A stretch of 64,000 nucleotides of DNA, taken from positions 275,627 to 339,626 of the forward strand of contig CALIBC010000178.1 in NCBI GenBank assembly GCA_938045615.1. The letters run 5' to 3'. How positions within the stretch are numbered: position 1 is the first letter of the stretch; every line of letters starts with the position of its first letter. A program made the translations under genes and the position numbers. The DNA is from an uncultured Clostridia bacterium (lineage in GTDB: Bacteria > Bacillota > Clostridia > Peptostreptococcales > Anaerovoracaceae). This document shows, piece after piece, positions 1 to 9,800 of the stretch. The notes below the pieces were generated by a model. The model was not told where the DNA came from and made no database searches. It saw only the letters and a program-made list of their open reading frames with translations.

Positions 1-46
1 GGAATACCGTTTTCGGAGATAATAGAAAGGATTGTGAGGTTTGGAT

Positions 47-481
47 ATGAAAGACATCATGTTAAGAATAGTCGGTAAGCAGTATGCAGGTGAGCAAGCC
101 GAGGAACAGATGGAATTTGTTACCGAGGGGAAACTGTATGAAAGGAACGGGGCAACTTATCTTGTATATGAAGAAAGTGATTTTTCCGGATTTCCGGGGT
201 GCAAAACCAGTCTCAAGTTGAAGGAGGACACCATAAGACTCAAGCGATTGGGCAAGGACGCCGGATACGGAATGGAAATAGAATTTCGAAAAGGCAAGAG
301 ATTTTTCGGACAGTATGAAACGCCGTATGGAATGATCGACATGGAGGTCATGACCACGAAAGTGACAAACAACCTATCAAAAGATGGCATAGGTAAGATA
401 GGGGTAGATTACAGGGTAAGTCTTGAGGGCATGGCGGAAGGCAGGAACGAATTGAATATCGAAGTGGCGGCGTTAAATTGA
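47..481 (+). CDS. DUF1934 (YwiB-like) beta-barrel protein
   Basis: A 144-residue soluble protein with no signal peptide or membrane segment. The length and strand-rich pattern (a run ending VYEESDFSGFPGCKTSLKL, then IRLKRLG, then FGQYETPYG) match the DUF1934/YwiB family, a small calycin-like barrel of unknown function found across Firmicutes. A TTG lies six bases upstream in frame, but GAGGT at 36-40 touches it; the ATG at 47 has a proper six-base spacer, so I start there. It heads a + strand group with a tiny membrane peptide and the DUF1846 gene. The family call rests on recall of its typical sequence. No catalytic residues are evident. Confidence 0.75.
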   Translation: MKDIMLRIVGKQYAGEQAEEQMEFVTEGKLYERNGATYLVYEESDFSGFPGCKTSLKLKEDTIRLKRLGKDAGYGMEIEFRKGKRFFGQYETPYGMIDMEVMTTKVTNNLSKDGIGKIGVDYRVSLEGMAEGRNELNIEVAALN

Positions 482-497
482 GACAGTGGAGGCGGAA

Positions 498-599
498 ATG
501 AACGACAGACATAGAAAAATTGCAAGGATAATAGTGATAGTGATTGCGGCGGCGATGGTCGGAACCAGTATCCTGTGGGCGCTTCAGGCGATGGCATAG
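498..599 (+). CDS. 33-residue single-pass membrane peptide
   Basis: A short open frame with a strong ribosome site (GTGGAGG at 486-492, five-base spacer). It encodes a basic N-terminus (MNDRHRKIAR) followed by one hydrophobic helix (IIVIVIAAAMVGTSILWAL) and a short tail. The basic-then-hydrophobic layout predicts an N-in membrane anchor. It resembles the small DUF4044-type membrane proteins of Firmicutes in size and layout, but I cannot confirm family membership. It sits 16 bases after the DUF1934 gene and 36 before the DUF1846 gene, so it is probably cotranscribed with them. Confidence 0.6.
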   Translation: MNDRHRKIARIIVIVIAAAMVGTSILWALQAMA

Positions 600-635
600 G
601 CGGCGTGGTCTGCTGTTTTGATGCGGGAGAATGTG

Positions 636-2144
636 ATGAAGACAGGTTTTAGTGCGGAAAAATACATAGAGGAACAGTCGAAGTACATCAGACAGAGGAT
701 CAACAGCGGCAACAGCGAGAGGCTCTATCTGGAATTTGGCGGAAAACTCGTGCATGACAAACATGCGGCGCGGGTTCTCCCCGGATTTGATGAAAATGCG
801 AAAATAAAGCTCCTGCGGAAGCTGAAAAACGAGGCTGAAATCATAATTTGCATATATTCCGGAGATATTACGACCAACAAGACAAGGCATGATTTCGGGA
901 TTACATACGATCTTGAGGTTCTGAGACTGATTGATGTTTTTCGTACCTACAATTTGGAAATAAACAGCGTTGTGGTTACGAGATATGAAGATGCACCGGC
1001 TGTGAATATGTTTATAAACAAGCTCAATCGGCGGGGGATACGAACCTATAAGCATAATTACACCAAGGGATATCCGACGGATGTGGAGACGATCGTGAGC
1101 GAAGAGGGATACGGAGCAAATCCTTATATAGAGGTGAGCAAGCCGCTTGTTGTTGTGACAGGACCGGGCGGAGGCAGCGGTAAACTGGCGACATGTCTTT
1201 CTCAGCTTTATCATGATTACAAGAGAGGTACAAAGGTTAGGTACGCCAAGTTTGAGACTTTCCCTATATGGAACCTGCCGCTCAAGCACCCTGTAAATAT
1301 AGCATATGAGGCGGCGACCGCGGATCTTAAGGATGTGAACCAGATAGACTCTTATCACCTGGAAGCTTACGGAGAAACGGCGGTCAACTATAACAGGGAC
1401 ATGGAAGTGTTTCCCGTTGTAAAGAGGATCATAGAGAAGATCACCGGAGAGGCGGAATACAAATCACCCACCGACATGGGGGTAAACCGTGCGGGATTTG
1501 GAATCACGGACGATGAGGTATGCCGAAAGGCCGCCGAACAAGAGATAATAAGAAGATATTTGATCGCAGAGTGTGACTATAAAAAAGGCAAAATCACGGA
1601 AGCATCCCTGGAAAGGGCGCAGCTTCTGATGAAAGAAGTTTCACTTGAAGTCGAAGATCGGCCTGTCGTTTCGGCGGCGAGGTCGTGTGTGGAACGCAAG
1701 AAAAAACGCGAAAAATGCGATGAGAACATAGTGGTAATGGCGATTGAGCTTTCCGACGGAAAAATTATTACGGGCAAAAGCTCGCATCTCATGGTTGCCG
1801 CGGCGGCGATGATTTTAAATGCCGTCAAATATCTTGCGGGGCAGCCCGACGAGATGTTCCTGATCGAAGAAGAAATACTTGAGGCGACACAGAAATTGAA
1901 AACCGATATTCTGAAATCGGACAGATCAATTCTTAATTGTGAGGAGATATTGATAGCTCTTGCTGTATCGAAAAAAGGGAACCGGGATGCGGAGCTTGCC
2001 GCAGGGAAACTGCCGCTGCTACGTGGATGCAGGGCGCACTGCACAGCGATTTTGAGCGATCAGGACGAACAGACTTTGAGTGCGCTTGGAGTCGATGTCA
2101 CATCCGATCCGGAATACGTCACGACCAATCTGTACACCAACTGA
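636..2144 (+). CDS. DUF1846 family protein
   Basis: A 502-residue cytosolic protein that follows the DUF1846 pattern from the start (MKTGFSAEKYIEEQSKYI) through a central glycine-rich loop (VVVTGPGGGSGKLATCLSQ, about residues 175-195). That loop looks like a nucleotide- or phosphate-binding segment. The family is widespread in Firmicutes and structures exist, but its biochemical role is not settled. TTG and ATG codons lie 18 and 15 bases upstream in frame, but GGGAG at 625-629 is correctly placed only for the ATG at 636. No membrane segments are visible. It belongs to the same + strand run as the DUF1934 and ClC genes. Confidence 0.8.
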   Translation: MKTGFSAEKYIEEQSKYIRQRINSGNSERLYLEFGGKLVHDKHAARVLPGFDENAKIKLLRKLKNEAEIIICIYSGDITTNKTRHDFGITYDLEVLRLIDVFRTYNLEINSVVVTRYEDAPAVNMFINKLNRRGIRTYKHNYTKGYPTDVETIVSEEGYGANPYIEVSKPLVVVTGPGGGSGKLATCLSQLYHDYKRGTKVRYAKFETFPIWNLPLKHPVNIAYEAATADLKDVNQIDSYHLEAYGETAVNYNRDMEVFPVVKRIIEKITGEAEYKSPTDMGVNRAGFGITDDEVCRKAAEQEIIRRYLIAECDYKKGKITEASLERAQLLMKEVSLEVEDRPVVSAARSCVERKKKREKCDENIVVMAIELSDGKIITGKSSHLMVAAAAMILNAVKYLAGQPDEMFLIEEEILEATQKLKTDILKSDRSILNCEEILIALAVSKKGNRDAELAAGKLPLLRGCRAHCTAILSDQDEQTLSALGVDVTSDPEYVTTNLYTN

Positions 2145-2227
2145 TTAACAGCGCCGAAAGATGATAGTCCCGAGAATAAAATCCGGAGATAAGTAGCAGA
2201 TCGAGATGAGAAATCCAGGAGAATCTG

Positions 2228-3859
2228 GTGAGGGCAGGTGAAGATGAACAGGAAAAGCAGGAGCAGCGGATGAAGAGTAAGGCAGAGCAAAGCATAAGGA
2301 GAATTGCCGGTATAAAGTATGGACTGATCCTGCAGGGAAGCGCGATAGGAATCCTTGCGGGACTTCTTATATCGATGTTCCGTTTGATTTTGGCCAAAGC
2401 CGAAAGCTTCAGGATGGCGGTGGTGAATGGGCTATCATCGGCGGCAAGCACAGAAACCGTCGCTGCGGTAGCGGCGGGTTTTTTGCTGTGTTTTTTTTGT
2501 GCATGGCTGTGCCTTCGGATGGAGCCCATGTGCGCAGGCTCGGGAATACCGCAGGTTGCTGGCGAATTGAAAGGTAAAATATTTCAAAATTGGCCGAGAG
2601 TCATAATTACAAAATTTGTCGGGGCGTCTGCGACAATATTCGCGGGTCTTTCACTGGGACGCGAGGGTCCGAGTATACAGCTGGGCGCAATGGTGGGAAA
2701 AGGATTTTCTTCGGCGGCAGATAAACTTGCCACAGAGGAAAAACTGCTCATGACATGCGGCGCGGTCGCAGGCCTTTCTTCCGCATTCAGTGCACCTCTG
2801 GCGGGGGTCATCTTTGCGCTTGAGGGACTGCACAAGAATTTTTCCACCGATATTTTGCTCGGCTCCATGGCTTCGTCGATCGCAGCGGACTTTGTGGCAT
2901 ATTACATATTCGGACTGAATCCTGTGTTCGATCTAAAACTTGGGGAAGCCCTGCCGCTGAAATTCTATTGGACGATCCTTCTGCTGGGGATATTTTTGGG
3001 GGTATTCGGCACGTTGTATGGCAGGGTGGTTGAACTTTTTCAGGCCGGTTACGGCAAAATCGGTTCAACGGCGGCAAGGCTTTGCGTTCCGTTTGCCGCC
3101 GCAGTGCCTCTGGCGCTGTTTTATCCCCATGTTTTGGGAGGGGGCTACGACCTAGTCACGAAAGTGGCGGAGGGAAAATTTCTGCTCGGTGCGGCGGCGC
3201 TGCTTCTTGCGGTAAAGTTCGGATTTTCCGTCTTGAGTTTTGCCTCGGGCGCTCCGGGGGGAATATTTATGCCTCTGCTTGTTATAGGTGGGATCGCGGG
3301 CGGATTCTTTTTCATGCTGTTTGACGGGATTATGGGTATGGATGAGGTTTTTATAGCCAATTTCGTCGTATACGGCATGGTGGGTTATTTTGCGGCGATA
3401 GTCAGATCCCCGGTAACGGGAGTTATTCTTATAACCGAGATGGTGGGGGATTTCAGGAATTTCCTTTCATTGTGCATAGTCGCCTTCGTTGCGTATATAG
3501 TTGCGGATCTCATGGGGAGCAGGCCCATTTACGATCGGCTTTTGGAGAGACTGCTTGCCAAAAGTGAGGATCTGGGGATGGACGATTCGCTCAAAAGCAA
3601 TAAGGTTTTGCTTTACAGCGATGTGTATATCTTCGGGTACATGGACGGCAAGAAGATAGAGAAAATGAAGCTGCCGGCGGGAAGTCTGGTGGTAGCGGTA
3701 AACCGCGGAAACGAAGAAATCGTACCGAGGGGAAACACTGTTTTGCGAGGCGGTGACAAGCTCACGGTTCTCTGCAATCAGGGAGATATGGCGGAAGTGG
3801 ATGAAATGCTGAAATTGCTTTGTCGCACGGAGGGTGAGGATAGGCATGAAAATAGATGA
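2228..3859 (+). CDS. ClC-family chloride transporter with RCK_C domain
   Basis: A 543-residue ClC membrane protein. Three selectivity-filter signatures are visible: GSGIPQ (residues 104-109), GREGP (144-148) with the gating glutamate E146, and GGIFMP further on. The core spans about residues 30-430. A soluble C-terminal domain (about 455-535, with LPAGSLVVAVNR and LRGGDKLTVLC) matches TrkA_C/RCK_C, a ligand-binding regulatory fold. In E. coli ClC-ec1 an internal glutamate (E203) serves proton transport; the aligned segment here reads FALEG, so that position appears to be Gly. Antiport versus channel behaviour is therefore uncertain. The GTG start is supported by AGGAGA at 2217-2222. The end overlaps the next gene by 14 bases. 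Confidence 0.9.
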   Translation: MRAGEDEQEKQEQRMKSKAEQSIRRIAGIKYGLILQGSAIGILAGLLISMFRLILAKAESFRMAVVNGLSSAASTETVAAVAAGFLLCFFCAWLCLRMEPMCAGSGIPQVAGELKGKIFQNWPRVIITKFVGASATIFAGLSLGREGPSIQLGAMVGKGFSSAADKLATEEKLLMTCGAVAGLSSAFSAPLAGVIFALEGLHKNFSTDILLGSMASSIAADFVAYYIFGLNPVFDLKLGEALPLKFYWTILLLGIFLGVFGTLYGRVVELFQAGYGKIGSTAARLCVPFAAAVPLALFYPHVLGGGYDLVTKVAEGKFLLGAAALLLAVKFGFSVLSFASGAPGGIFMPLLVIGGIAGGFFFMLFDGIMGMDEVFIANFVVYGMVGYFAAIVRSPVTGVILITEMVGDFRNFLSLCIVAFVAYIVADLMGSRPIYDRLLERLLAKSEDLGMDDSLKSNKVLLYSDVYIFGYMDGKKIEKMKLPAGSLVVAVNRGNEEIVPRGNTVLRGGDKLTVLCNQGDMAEVDEMLKLLCRTEGEDRHENR

Positions 3860-5060
3860 AAAGTTTATAGATGAAAAACTGCTTCAGGCAGCAGAGAATG
3901 AAAAGGGAAACAGAAACGGAAGTTCGGATTATCCGGCAAGTGTGGGCTCGAAAAAAGGAGACCCAAGCAAGGCACGTCGGGATTTGCGCGAAGCGAGCGG
4001 CAGGGCGCTTGACCATATATGGACAACTTCATGGCTCAAAGAGGGGATTTCGCCCGATACCGCAAGTCGCGTCGAGAAAGTTTCCGAGATCGTATCCGGG
4101 CTATGCAATGTAGCGGATAAGGTGATTATCGTTGCTCCCCTTGCGGCGGCGCATGCGATCGGCGCAGTTGTGAGAGCTGTGGGAGCCGAACCGGCTTCGG
4201 AAACGGTTGCGGCGCGTGCGGATAATTTCCTGATGGCGGGAAACTCGTTGTCTGCTTTTGAGTATAAAAAGATCCTAAACGATGTGCGGGGCAAAAGACT
4301 AGCAATGATAGCAATCTCATGTGGGCATGAAGAGCTAGGGGAGATAGCCGCATGTTCGATAGTGGAAAAGCTTATAGCCGACCGACACGGGCCGGAAGAA
4401 CTTGAACAACGAATAACGGCAATAACGGGAAGACGAGGAGAATATCTTCGAGCAATGGCGGCAAGGGGGTCGGCAAGAATGTATGTGCTTTCGGAGGATA
4501 TTGACGAAGGCAGTTTTGCAGGATGTGGCGGCTTCCTGATTCCGCTTGCGGCGGCGGGAATCGATGCCACGGAATTTTTGTCGGGTTTTAAGAGCATGCT
4601 CTCGAGCACGATTTGGGATATGGACGGAGACAGGTACGGTGTGCTCATGGCAGGACTTGCCAAAGAGAAAGCAAGGGAAGACATTTTATTTTGGCAGGAG
4701 GAGTTGTCCGAAATGGCAGAATGGATTTGCGCATTGCACAGAAGAGCCGGGGTCGATTCCCGAGTCATACATGCCCCCGGCGAAAACTTATATCTTGCCG
4801 AGAACGCATTCCGGACTCATTTGTTCTGTGCAAAAGAGGGATCCGATGTCATGACACCGATCTTCCCGGGAGCAAGTAGTGAGGGAACGTTGAACATGCT
4901 GACCGCCGAAAAACAGGAGGAGGCTTTTGTCGAAACGGGCAACCGAAATCCGAGAATGCGATTTACGATCGAAGACTGCAAGCCGCACTCAATCGGTGAA
5001 GCAATGGCATTTTTTCAGCTTTCCAATGAAATTGCCATGCATATTGTGAGTGAACAATAG
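3846..5060 (+). CDS. Divergent glucose-6-phosphate isomerase-like (SIS fold) protein
   Basis: About 404 residues. Two segments recall phosphoglucose isomerase: GGFLIPLAAAGIDATEFLSG, like the Pgi stretch ending LLP.AAAGID, and a C-terminal HSIGEAMAFFQLSNEIAMHI, like the Pgi end helix. The Pgi phosphate loop (S.SGTT) is not recognisable; the equivalent region reads AISCGHEELGE. The protein is shorter than bacterial Pgi (about 450). I therefore infer a sugar-phosphate-binding SIS protein rather than a proven isomerase. A GTG lies 12 bases upstream, but GAGG plus a six-base spacer favours the ATG at 3846. It overlaps the ClC gene by 14 bases, so translation is probably coupled. Confidence 0.6.
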   Translation: MKIDEKFIDEKLLQAAENEKGNRNGSSDYPASVGSKKGDPSKARRDLREASGRALDHIWTTSWLKEGISPDTASRVEKVSEIVSGLCNVADKVIIVAPLAAAHAIGAVVRAVGAEPASETVAARADNFLMAGNSLSAFEYKKILNDVRGKRLAMIAISCGHEELGEIAACSIVEKLIADRHGPEELEQRITAITGRRGEYLRAMAARGSARMYVLSEDIDEGSFAGCGGFLIPLAAAGIDATEFLSGFKSMLSSTIWDMDGDRYGVLMAGLAKEKAREDILFWQEELSEMAEWICALHRRAGVDSRVIHAPGENLYLAENAFRTHLFCAKEGSDVMTPIFPGASSEGTLNMLTAEKQEEAFVETGNRNPRMRFTIEDCKPHSIGEAMAFFQLSNEIAMHIVSEQ

Positions 5061-5103
5061 AAGAATGCCTGCACCCTCAACGTAAAATATAACAATATGT
5101 TTA

Positions 5104-5132
5104 TTGATATATATGAATTTCTATGCTATTAT
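5104..5132 (+). promoter_or_regulatory. Sigma-A promoter with extended -10
   Basis: TTGATA (5104-5109), a 17-base spacer and TATTAT (5127-5132), preceded by TGC (extended -10). This near-ideal promoter predicts a start near 5139. It would drive the frameshifted secreted-protein gene at 5363 with a leader of about 220 bases. The leader holds an open frame of doubtful status (52 codons from the ATG at 5247 to 5405) with no clear ribosome site. Confidence 0.65.
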
Positions 5133-5362
5133 ATCCGCAGTGATATCACAGAGAGTAATAATGTAGTAGAAACAAGGGAAGATTTTAAGATTGAAAAATG
5201 CGGATTAAAGATTTTTGCTCCCAAAGCTGATGATGGTGTCATTAAAATGAAAACCAAAGAATCAACTATAAATCTAAAACTGCCCGAAGATAGGAGTGCG
5301 AATAAAGTTATCCAAACGGTAAATTTTGATATTGATATTGCAGTAGATTGTGAGGTGCTACG

Positions 5363-5850
5363 GTGCGAAAGAAACATAGTATACCATTTGTTTGTCTGCT
5401 GTTGACTGTGGCTATTGCCGCGGGAGGGGTTGGAATGTTTTTAGGTAAGAACTTTTTTGCACCTAAAAAAGTAATAGGAACGTCCACTAAAGGAATAAGA
5501 ACATCCACTTTCGGTATTCCTAACAAAAAAACCCTAAAAGCATGGATTTGATTTTGGCAGTCGATATGATCGGAAAAGACGTTCTGAAGGGCTACTCTAC
5601 GTTTGCTTTTTATGATCAGGGCTATGCTTTGGATGTATATGGGAAAATGAATATATTGGACAAGCATTTTGCAACGCTGAAAAATCATAAAGGGAAGTAT
5701 TACGGCACATTGTACATCAAAGATAATCTGGCATTATTGACCACAAAGGGAGGCAAATCATATAAAATGAAACTTTACTTGGAAGGTGAGCGCTTCATTA
5801 TTTCAAATTATACCAACTGGTACAAAGAATACGGAAACAAGCATAAATAG
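5363..5850 (+). pseudogene. Frameshifted gene for a small secreted or membrane-anchored protein
   Basis: Two frames read as one protein. The first (GTG 5363 to TGA 5551) gives a basic N-terminus and a hydrophobic signal or anchor (FVCLLLTVAIAAGGVGMFLG). The second (open from 5524 to 5850) continues with ILAVDMIGKD, FAFYDQGYAL and KMNILDKHF to a normal end. The frames are joined by a -1 shift at or near an A7 run (5525-5531). The joined product of about 160 residues is similar in size and pattern (LAV, YD, LD, KGK) to the gene at 18362, suggesting paralogues of an unnamed family. The shift could be decay, a phase-variable tract or a sequencing error. Which one cannot be decided here. Confidence 0.5.
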
Positions 5851-5914
5851 ATGTTAAGTGCCTAAGCGAATTTTACCAATACTTGTTGCTATATAGCCCA
5901 CTTTTTCGTTGCTC

Positions 5915-6215
5915 CTAAATTTCTTTTGAAGTCATCGCTCTTGCCGAAAAATCAATGTTAAGAGTCTCGCCGATACTCTTTAGTATCTCGTCATAGTAGT
6001 GAAAAAGATATATGTTTCTGTCTGCTATGGCACATGTACATTCGAGTATCTCAGCTGTTTGTTTGTCAAACTTAAGCTTTTCTATGCATTTTGCCGCGCC
6101 GTAACTTGTGGCATGTTTGCTTAACACATAGTCGTCATGTGAGTGAGTATTAAGTGTGTACCATATGTTATCGCCAAATATTGATGTATTTTAAAAAAAT
6201 ATGCCTCTCAGACAT
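5915..6215 (-). pseudogene. Possible frameshifted small gene, unknown family
   Basis: On the minus strand an open frame from GTG 6127 to 5915 gives a coding-like sequence (AAKCIEKLKFDKQTAEILEC, FHYYDEILKSIGETLNIDF). Coding-like residues continue upstream of the GTG (FGDNIWYTLNTHSHDDYV) to a stop in an A/T homopolymer. A second frame beginning at ATG 6215 (MSERHIFL) runs into that same tract. A single-base indel in the T7A4 stretch would join them into about 99 residues. No ribosome site is seen. I do not recognise the family. It may be the remnant of an accessory gene, and it faces the other frameshifted gene at 5363. Confidence 0.35.
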
Positions 6216-6403
6216 TAGAATTACTTGTTTCGCAGGATTTGAGCAAAAGAATGAGGTCAAAAGACTGGAGGTGTGACTGGAGATTTTCTTCGACATGCTC
6301 GCCGAAAACTGCATTTTGTACCTATTTTTCTACCACTTAGGCAAATAAACTAAAAAATCTATCTACATGAGTATACTGTAGGCAGAAAGTGATTTATATA
6401 TTA

Positions 6404-6437
6404 AACCCGACGGGAAATAGGCTGCCCGCCGGGTTTT
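6404..6437 (-). terminator. Intrinsic terminator-like hairpin
   Basis: An 11-bp stem (6404-6414 with 6425-6435; AACCCG.CGGG paired with CCCG.CGGGTT, one A-C mismatch) encloses a 10-base loop. It lies just past the stop of the minus-strand gene at 6459-6689 and is followed on that strand by TTTAATATATA. It is flanked by T-rich sequence on both strands, so it may work in both directions. Confidence 0.6.
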
Positions 6438-6458
6438 CTTACGGTTATGCATATTAAG

Positions 6459-6689
6459 CTACATGCCGAACGGATTTTCATGGCCTGCGATAGCACCGTT
6501 CAAAACGGCTACCTGTTCCTTTATGAATTCCACAACTTCCCTTTCAGTGCACTCGATTTTATGACCTGTGAGATATAACTTCATGGATTCGCGGATCACT
6601 ATGTAACACGTATCGTTGTCAAGTCCTGCAACGATCATGTTTTCCACTGCGTTTACATATGCTTTACGAAGCATTTCTTGTTTATTCAT
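6459..6689 (-). CDS. Conserved-looking 76-residue cytosolic protein, unknown function
   Basis: A small acidic helical protein (MNKQEMLRKAYVNAVENMIV start, EREVVEFIKEQVAVLNGAI near the end) with no membrane segment and two cysteines. The ribosome site GGAGG on the minus strand and a terminator-like hairpin downstream support a real, probably monocistronic gene. It is divergent from dnaE, with about 160 bases of shared upstream region. I do not recognise the family. Confidence 0.65.
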   Translation of the reverse strand: MNKQEMLRKAYVNAVENMIVAGLDNDTCYIVIRESMKLYLTGHKIECTEREVVEFIKEQVAVLNGAIAGHENPFGM

Positions 6690-6784
6690 GGCAAAGTCCT
6701 CCTATCCCATTTGGAAATATAAATTTGAATAAAATTTTAGCATGAACGCATGCCAAAAGCAATGACATCCTCCCATGCGCCCTA

Positions 6785-6814
6785 TTGATTTAGACAAGGT
6801 AAATATGCAATAAT
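6785..6814 (+). promoter_or_regulatory. Candidate dnaE promoter
   Basis: TTGATT (6785-6790), an 18-base spacer and AATAAT (6809-6814), preceded by TGC as an extended -10. It lies 36 bases before the dnaE start, leaving a short leader that carries the ribosome site AGAGGTG. Confidence 0.45.
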
Positions 6815-6849
6815 GGTGGTAAGAACGCAATGAATGAAAGAGGTGGCAA

Positions 6850-9800
6850 ATGGCTTTTACGCATCTGCATGTTCACACGGAATATAGTTTGCTGGACGGA
6901 GCGGGAAAGATAAAGGATCTGATCGGCAGGGCGAAAGAACTCGGGATGAATTCGCTTGCGATAACCGATCATGGAGTCATGTTCGGAGTCATAGATTTTT
7001 GGCGCGAATGCAAGAAGCAGGGCATACACCCCGTTATAGGCTGTGAGGTTTACACGGCGGCAAGGAAGATGGAAAACAAGGAGCCGGGTAAGGACAAACA
7101 TCAGGGACATCTCATTTTGCTTGCGGAAAATGATGAGGGTTACCGCAATCTGTGTAAGATAGTTTCATTGGGATTTACCAAGGGATTTTACTATAAACCG
7201 AGAATAGACAAGGATGTCCTCAGGGCGCACAGCGACGGGGTCATCGCCCTTTCGGCATGTCTTGCGGGGAAAATACAGAATTCACTTTTGAACAGGGATT
7301 ACGATGCTGCGAAGAAAGAAGCGCTTGAGCTTTACGAGATCTTTGGTGAGGATCATTTTTATCTGGAACTTCAGGATCAGGGGCTGCCTGAAGAATCGGA
7401 GATAAATCCAAAGCTCGCCCGCCTGTCTGAAGAAACGGGGATTCCGATGGTGTGCACCAACGATGTTCACTATGTGAGGCGCGAAGATGCGGAAGCTCAC
7501 GATATCCTTTTGGCGATTCAGACCGCAACGAATATAGACGATGAGGACAGGATGAGATTCCCCAACGATCAGTTCTACCTGAAGAGTGAGGAAGAGATGC
7601 GTGAGATATTTAAGGATTTTCCGCAGGCGCTGGAAAACACCGAGAAAATCGCAAAACGCTGCAACGTTGAGTTCACTTTTGGAGAATACCACATACCGGA
7701 ATTCATATCGCCGGACGGAAAGAGCAACGGTGAATACCTCAGGGAGCTTTGTCGTAAAGGTCTTGAAAAAAGATACGGAAAGGCGAGCGGAGAGCTTGGC
7801 GAAAGGTTGGACTATGAGATAAAGGTAATAGAGGAAATGGGATATGTGGAATATTTTCTCATAGTCTGGGACTTTATAAATTATGCAAAAGAGCACGGAA
7901 TCATGGTGGGACCCGGGAGAGGATCGGCGGCGGGAAGTCTGGTCGCATACTGCCTGAAGATAACCGATATAGATCCGATCAGGTACAATTTGATCTTTGA
8001 GCGATTCCTGAATCCGGAGCGTGTCAGCATGCCGGACATAGACATAGATTTCTGTATAGAACGCAGGGGCGAAGTGATAGACTATGTCAGAGAAAAGTAC
8101 GGCGAGGACAATGTTGCGCAGATAATAACGTTCGGAACGATGAAAGCAAAGGCGGTTGTCAGGGACGTGGGCAGGGCTTTGAATATGTCGTATGCCGACG
8201 CGGACAGAATTGCCAAGGCGATACCTTTTGAGCTTAACATGACCATAGACAAAGCATTGAGAGTGAATCCCGATCTTGCGAGAATGTACGATGAAGATGG
8301 AGCGGTGCGCAAGGTTATAGACATGTCAAAGAAGCTTGAGGGGCTGGCAAGGCATGCTTCCACCCATGCGGCGGGAATCGTCATATCGAAACTTCCGCTG
8401 GTTGAATACGTCCCACTTTATTGCGCAGACAAGGGTGTGGCAACCCAGTTCAATATGACGACGATCGAGGAATTGGGGCTGCTGAAGATGGACTTCCTCG
8501 GTCTCAGAAATCTGACGGTAATAAGAAACGCTCTTGCGGACATAGAGAAAAATCACGGGGTCAAGGTCGACTTTGCCAAGATGGGATATGACGACAAATC
8601 TGTGTATGAAATGATTGCAAGCGGCAACACCGAAGGAATTTTTCAGCTTGAAAGTGCGGGCATGACGACATTTATGAAAAATCTCAAGCCGACCTGTTTT
8701 GAGGATATTGTGGCAGGGATATCCCTGTACAGACCGGGACCTATGGATTCGATTCCCAAGTACATAGAGAATAAGAAGAATCCCGATAAAATAAAGTACG
8801 TTACTGATAAACTCGCACCGATACTCGATGTCACCTACGGGTGTTTGGTGTACCAGGAGCAGGTAATGCAAATAGTGAGAAATCTTGCGGGCTACAGCTT
8901 TGGACGCGCGGACATAGTAAGGCGCGCAATGAGCAAGAAAAAGAAGGACGTCATGCTTGCCGAGAAGGAGTACTTTATTCACGGAAAGACAGATGAGAAC
9001 GGCAATGTTGAAATCCCCGGCTGCGTGCGCAACGGAATTTCCGAAACCGCCGCAGAGAGCATATTTGCCGATATGGAAACATTCGCTCAGTACGCTTTCA
9101 ATAAGTCGCATGCCGCGGCATATGCGGTTATCGCCTTTGAGACAGGCTGGCTCAAGAAACATTATCCCGTTGAATTTATGGCGGCACTTCTGTCAAGCGT
9201 TATGGGTGATACGGGGCAGACGTCCAAGTACATAAGGAACTGTGAAGAGATGGGGATAGAAGTTTTGCCCCCGGATATCAACGAGAGCGAAAAAATTTAT
9301 ACCACTCTGAACGGAAAGATACGATACGGGCTTCGCGGGGTAAAGAATGTCGGAGAACACGCAATAGACGAGATAATCAAGGCAAGGGAGTCGAAAGGCA
9401 AACCCGAAAACATATTTCGCTTCATAGAGAGGATAGATGTGGGTTTAGTCAATAAAAAGGCTGTGGAAAGTCTGATCAAGGCGGGGGCATTGGATTCTTT
9501 GAACTCGAACAGAGCGGCGCAGCTTGCGGTGTTTGAGCAGCTCATAAGTTCTGCACAGAATGCCGCAAGAAAAAATGTCGCAGGGCAGATTTCACTTTTT
9601 GAGACGAGCGGCGATCAGATGAGCGACGCAAATATGGGAGCAGAACTGCCGGATGTGACGAATTTCGACGGAAAAATTCTGCTTGCCATGGAGAAAGAGA
9701 TGCTCGGGGTGTATATCACAGATCATCCGCTGAATGCTTATGCGGAGAAAATAAGGGGGAAGGTTTCCGTGACGAGTCGTGAACTTGCAGGTGCGGGTGC

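Noticed and set aside
5097..5405. Open frame starting at 5097
   Set aside because: Its first codons lie upstream of and inside a strong promoter (5104-5132) and it has no ribosome site; it also overlaps the signal-peptide gene.
5525..5531. Programmed -1 frameshift in the gene at 5363
   Set aside because: The zero-frame codons do not make a canonical X XXY YYZ slip site and no clear downstream stimulatory hairpin is seen; decay or error is simpler.
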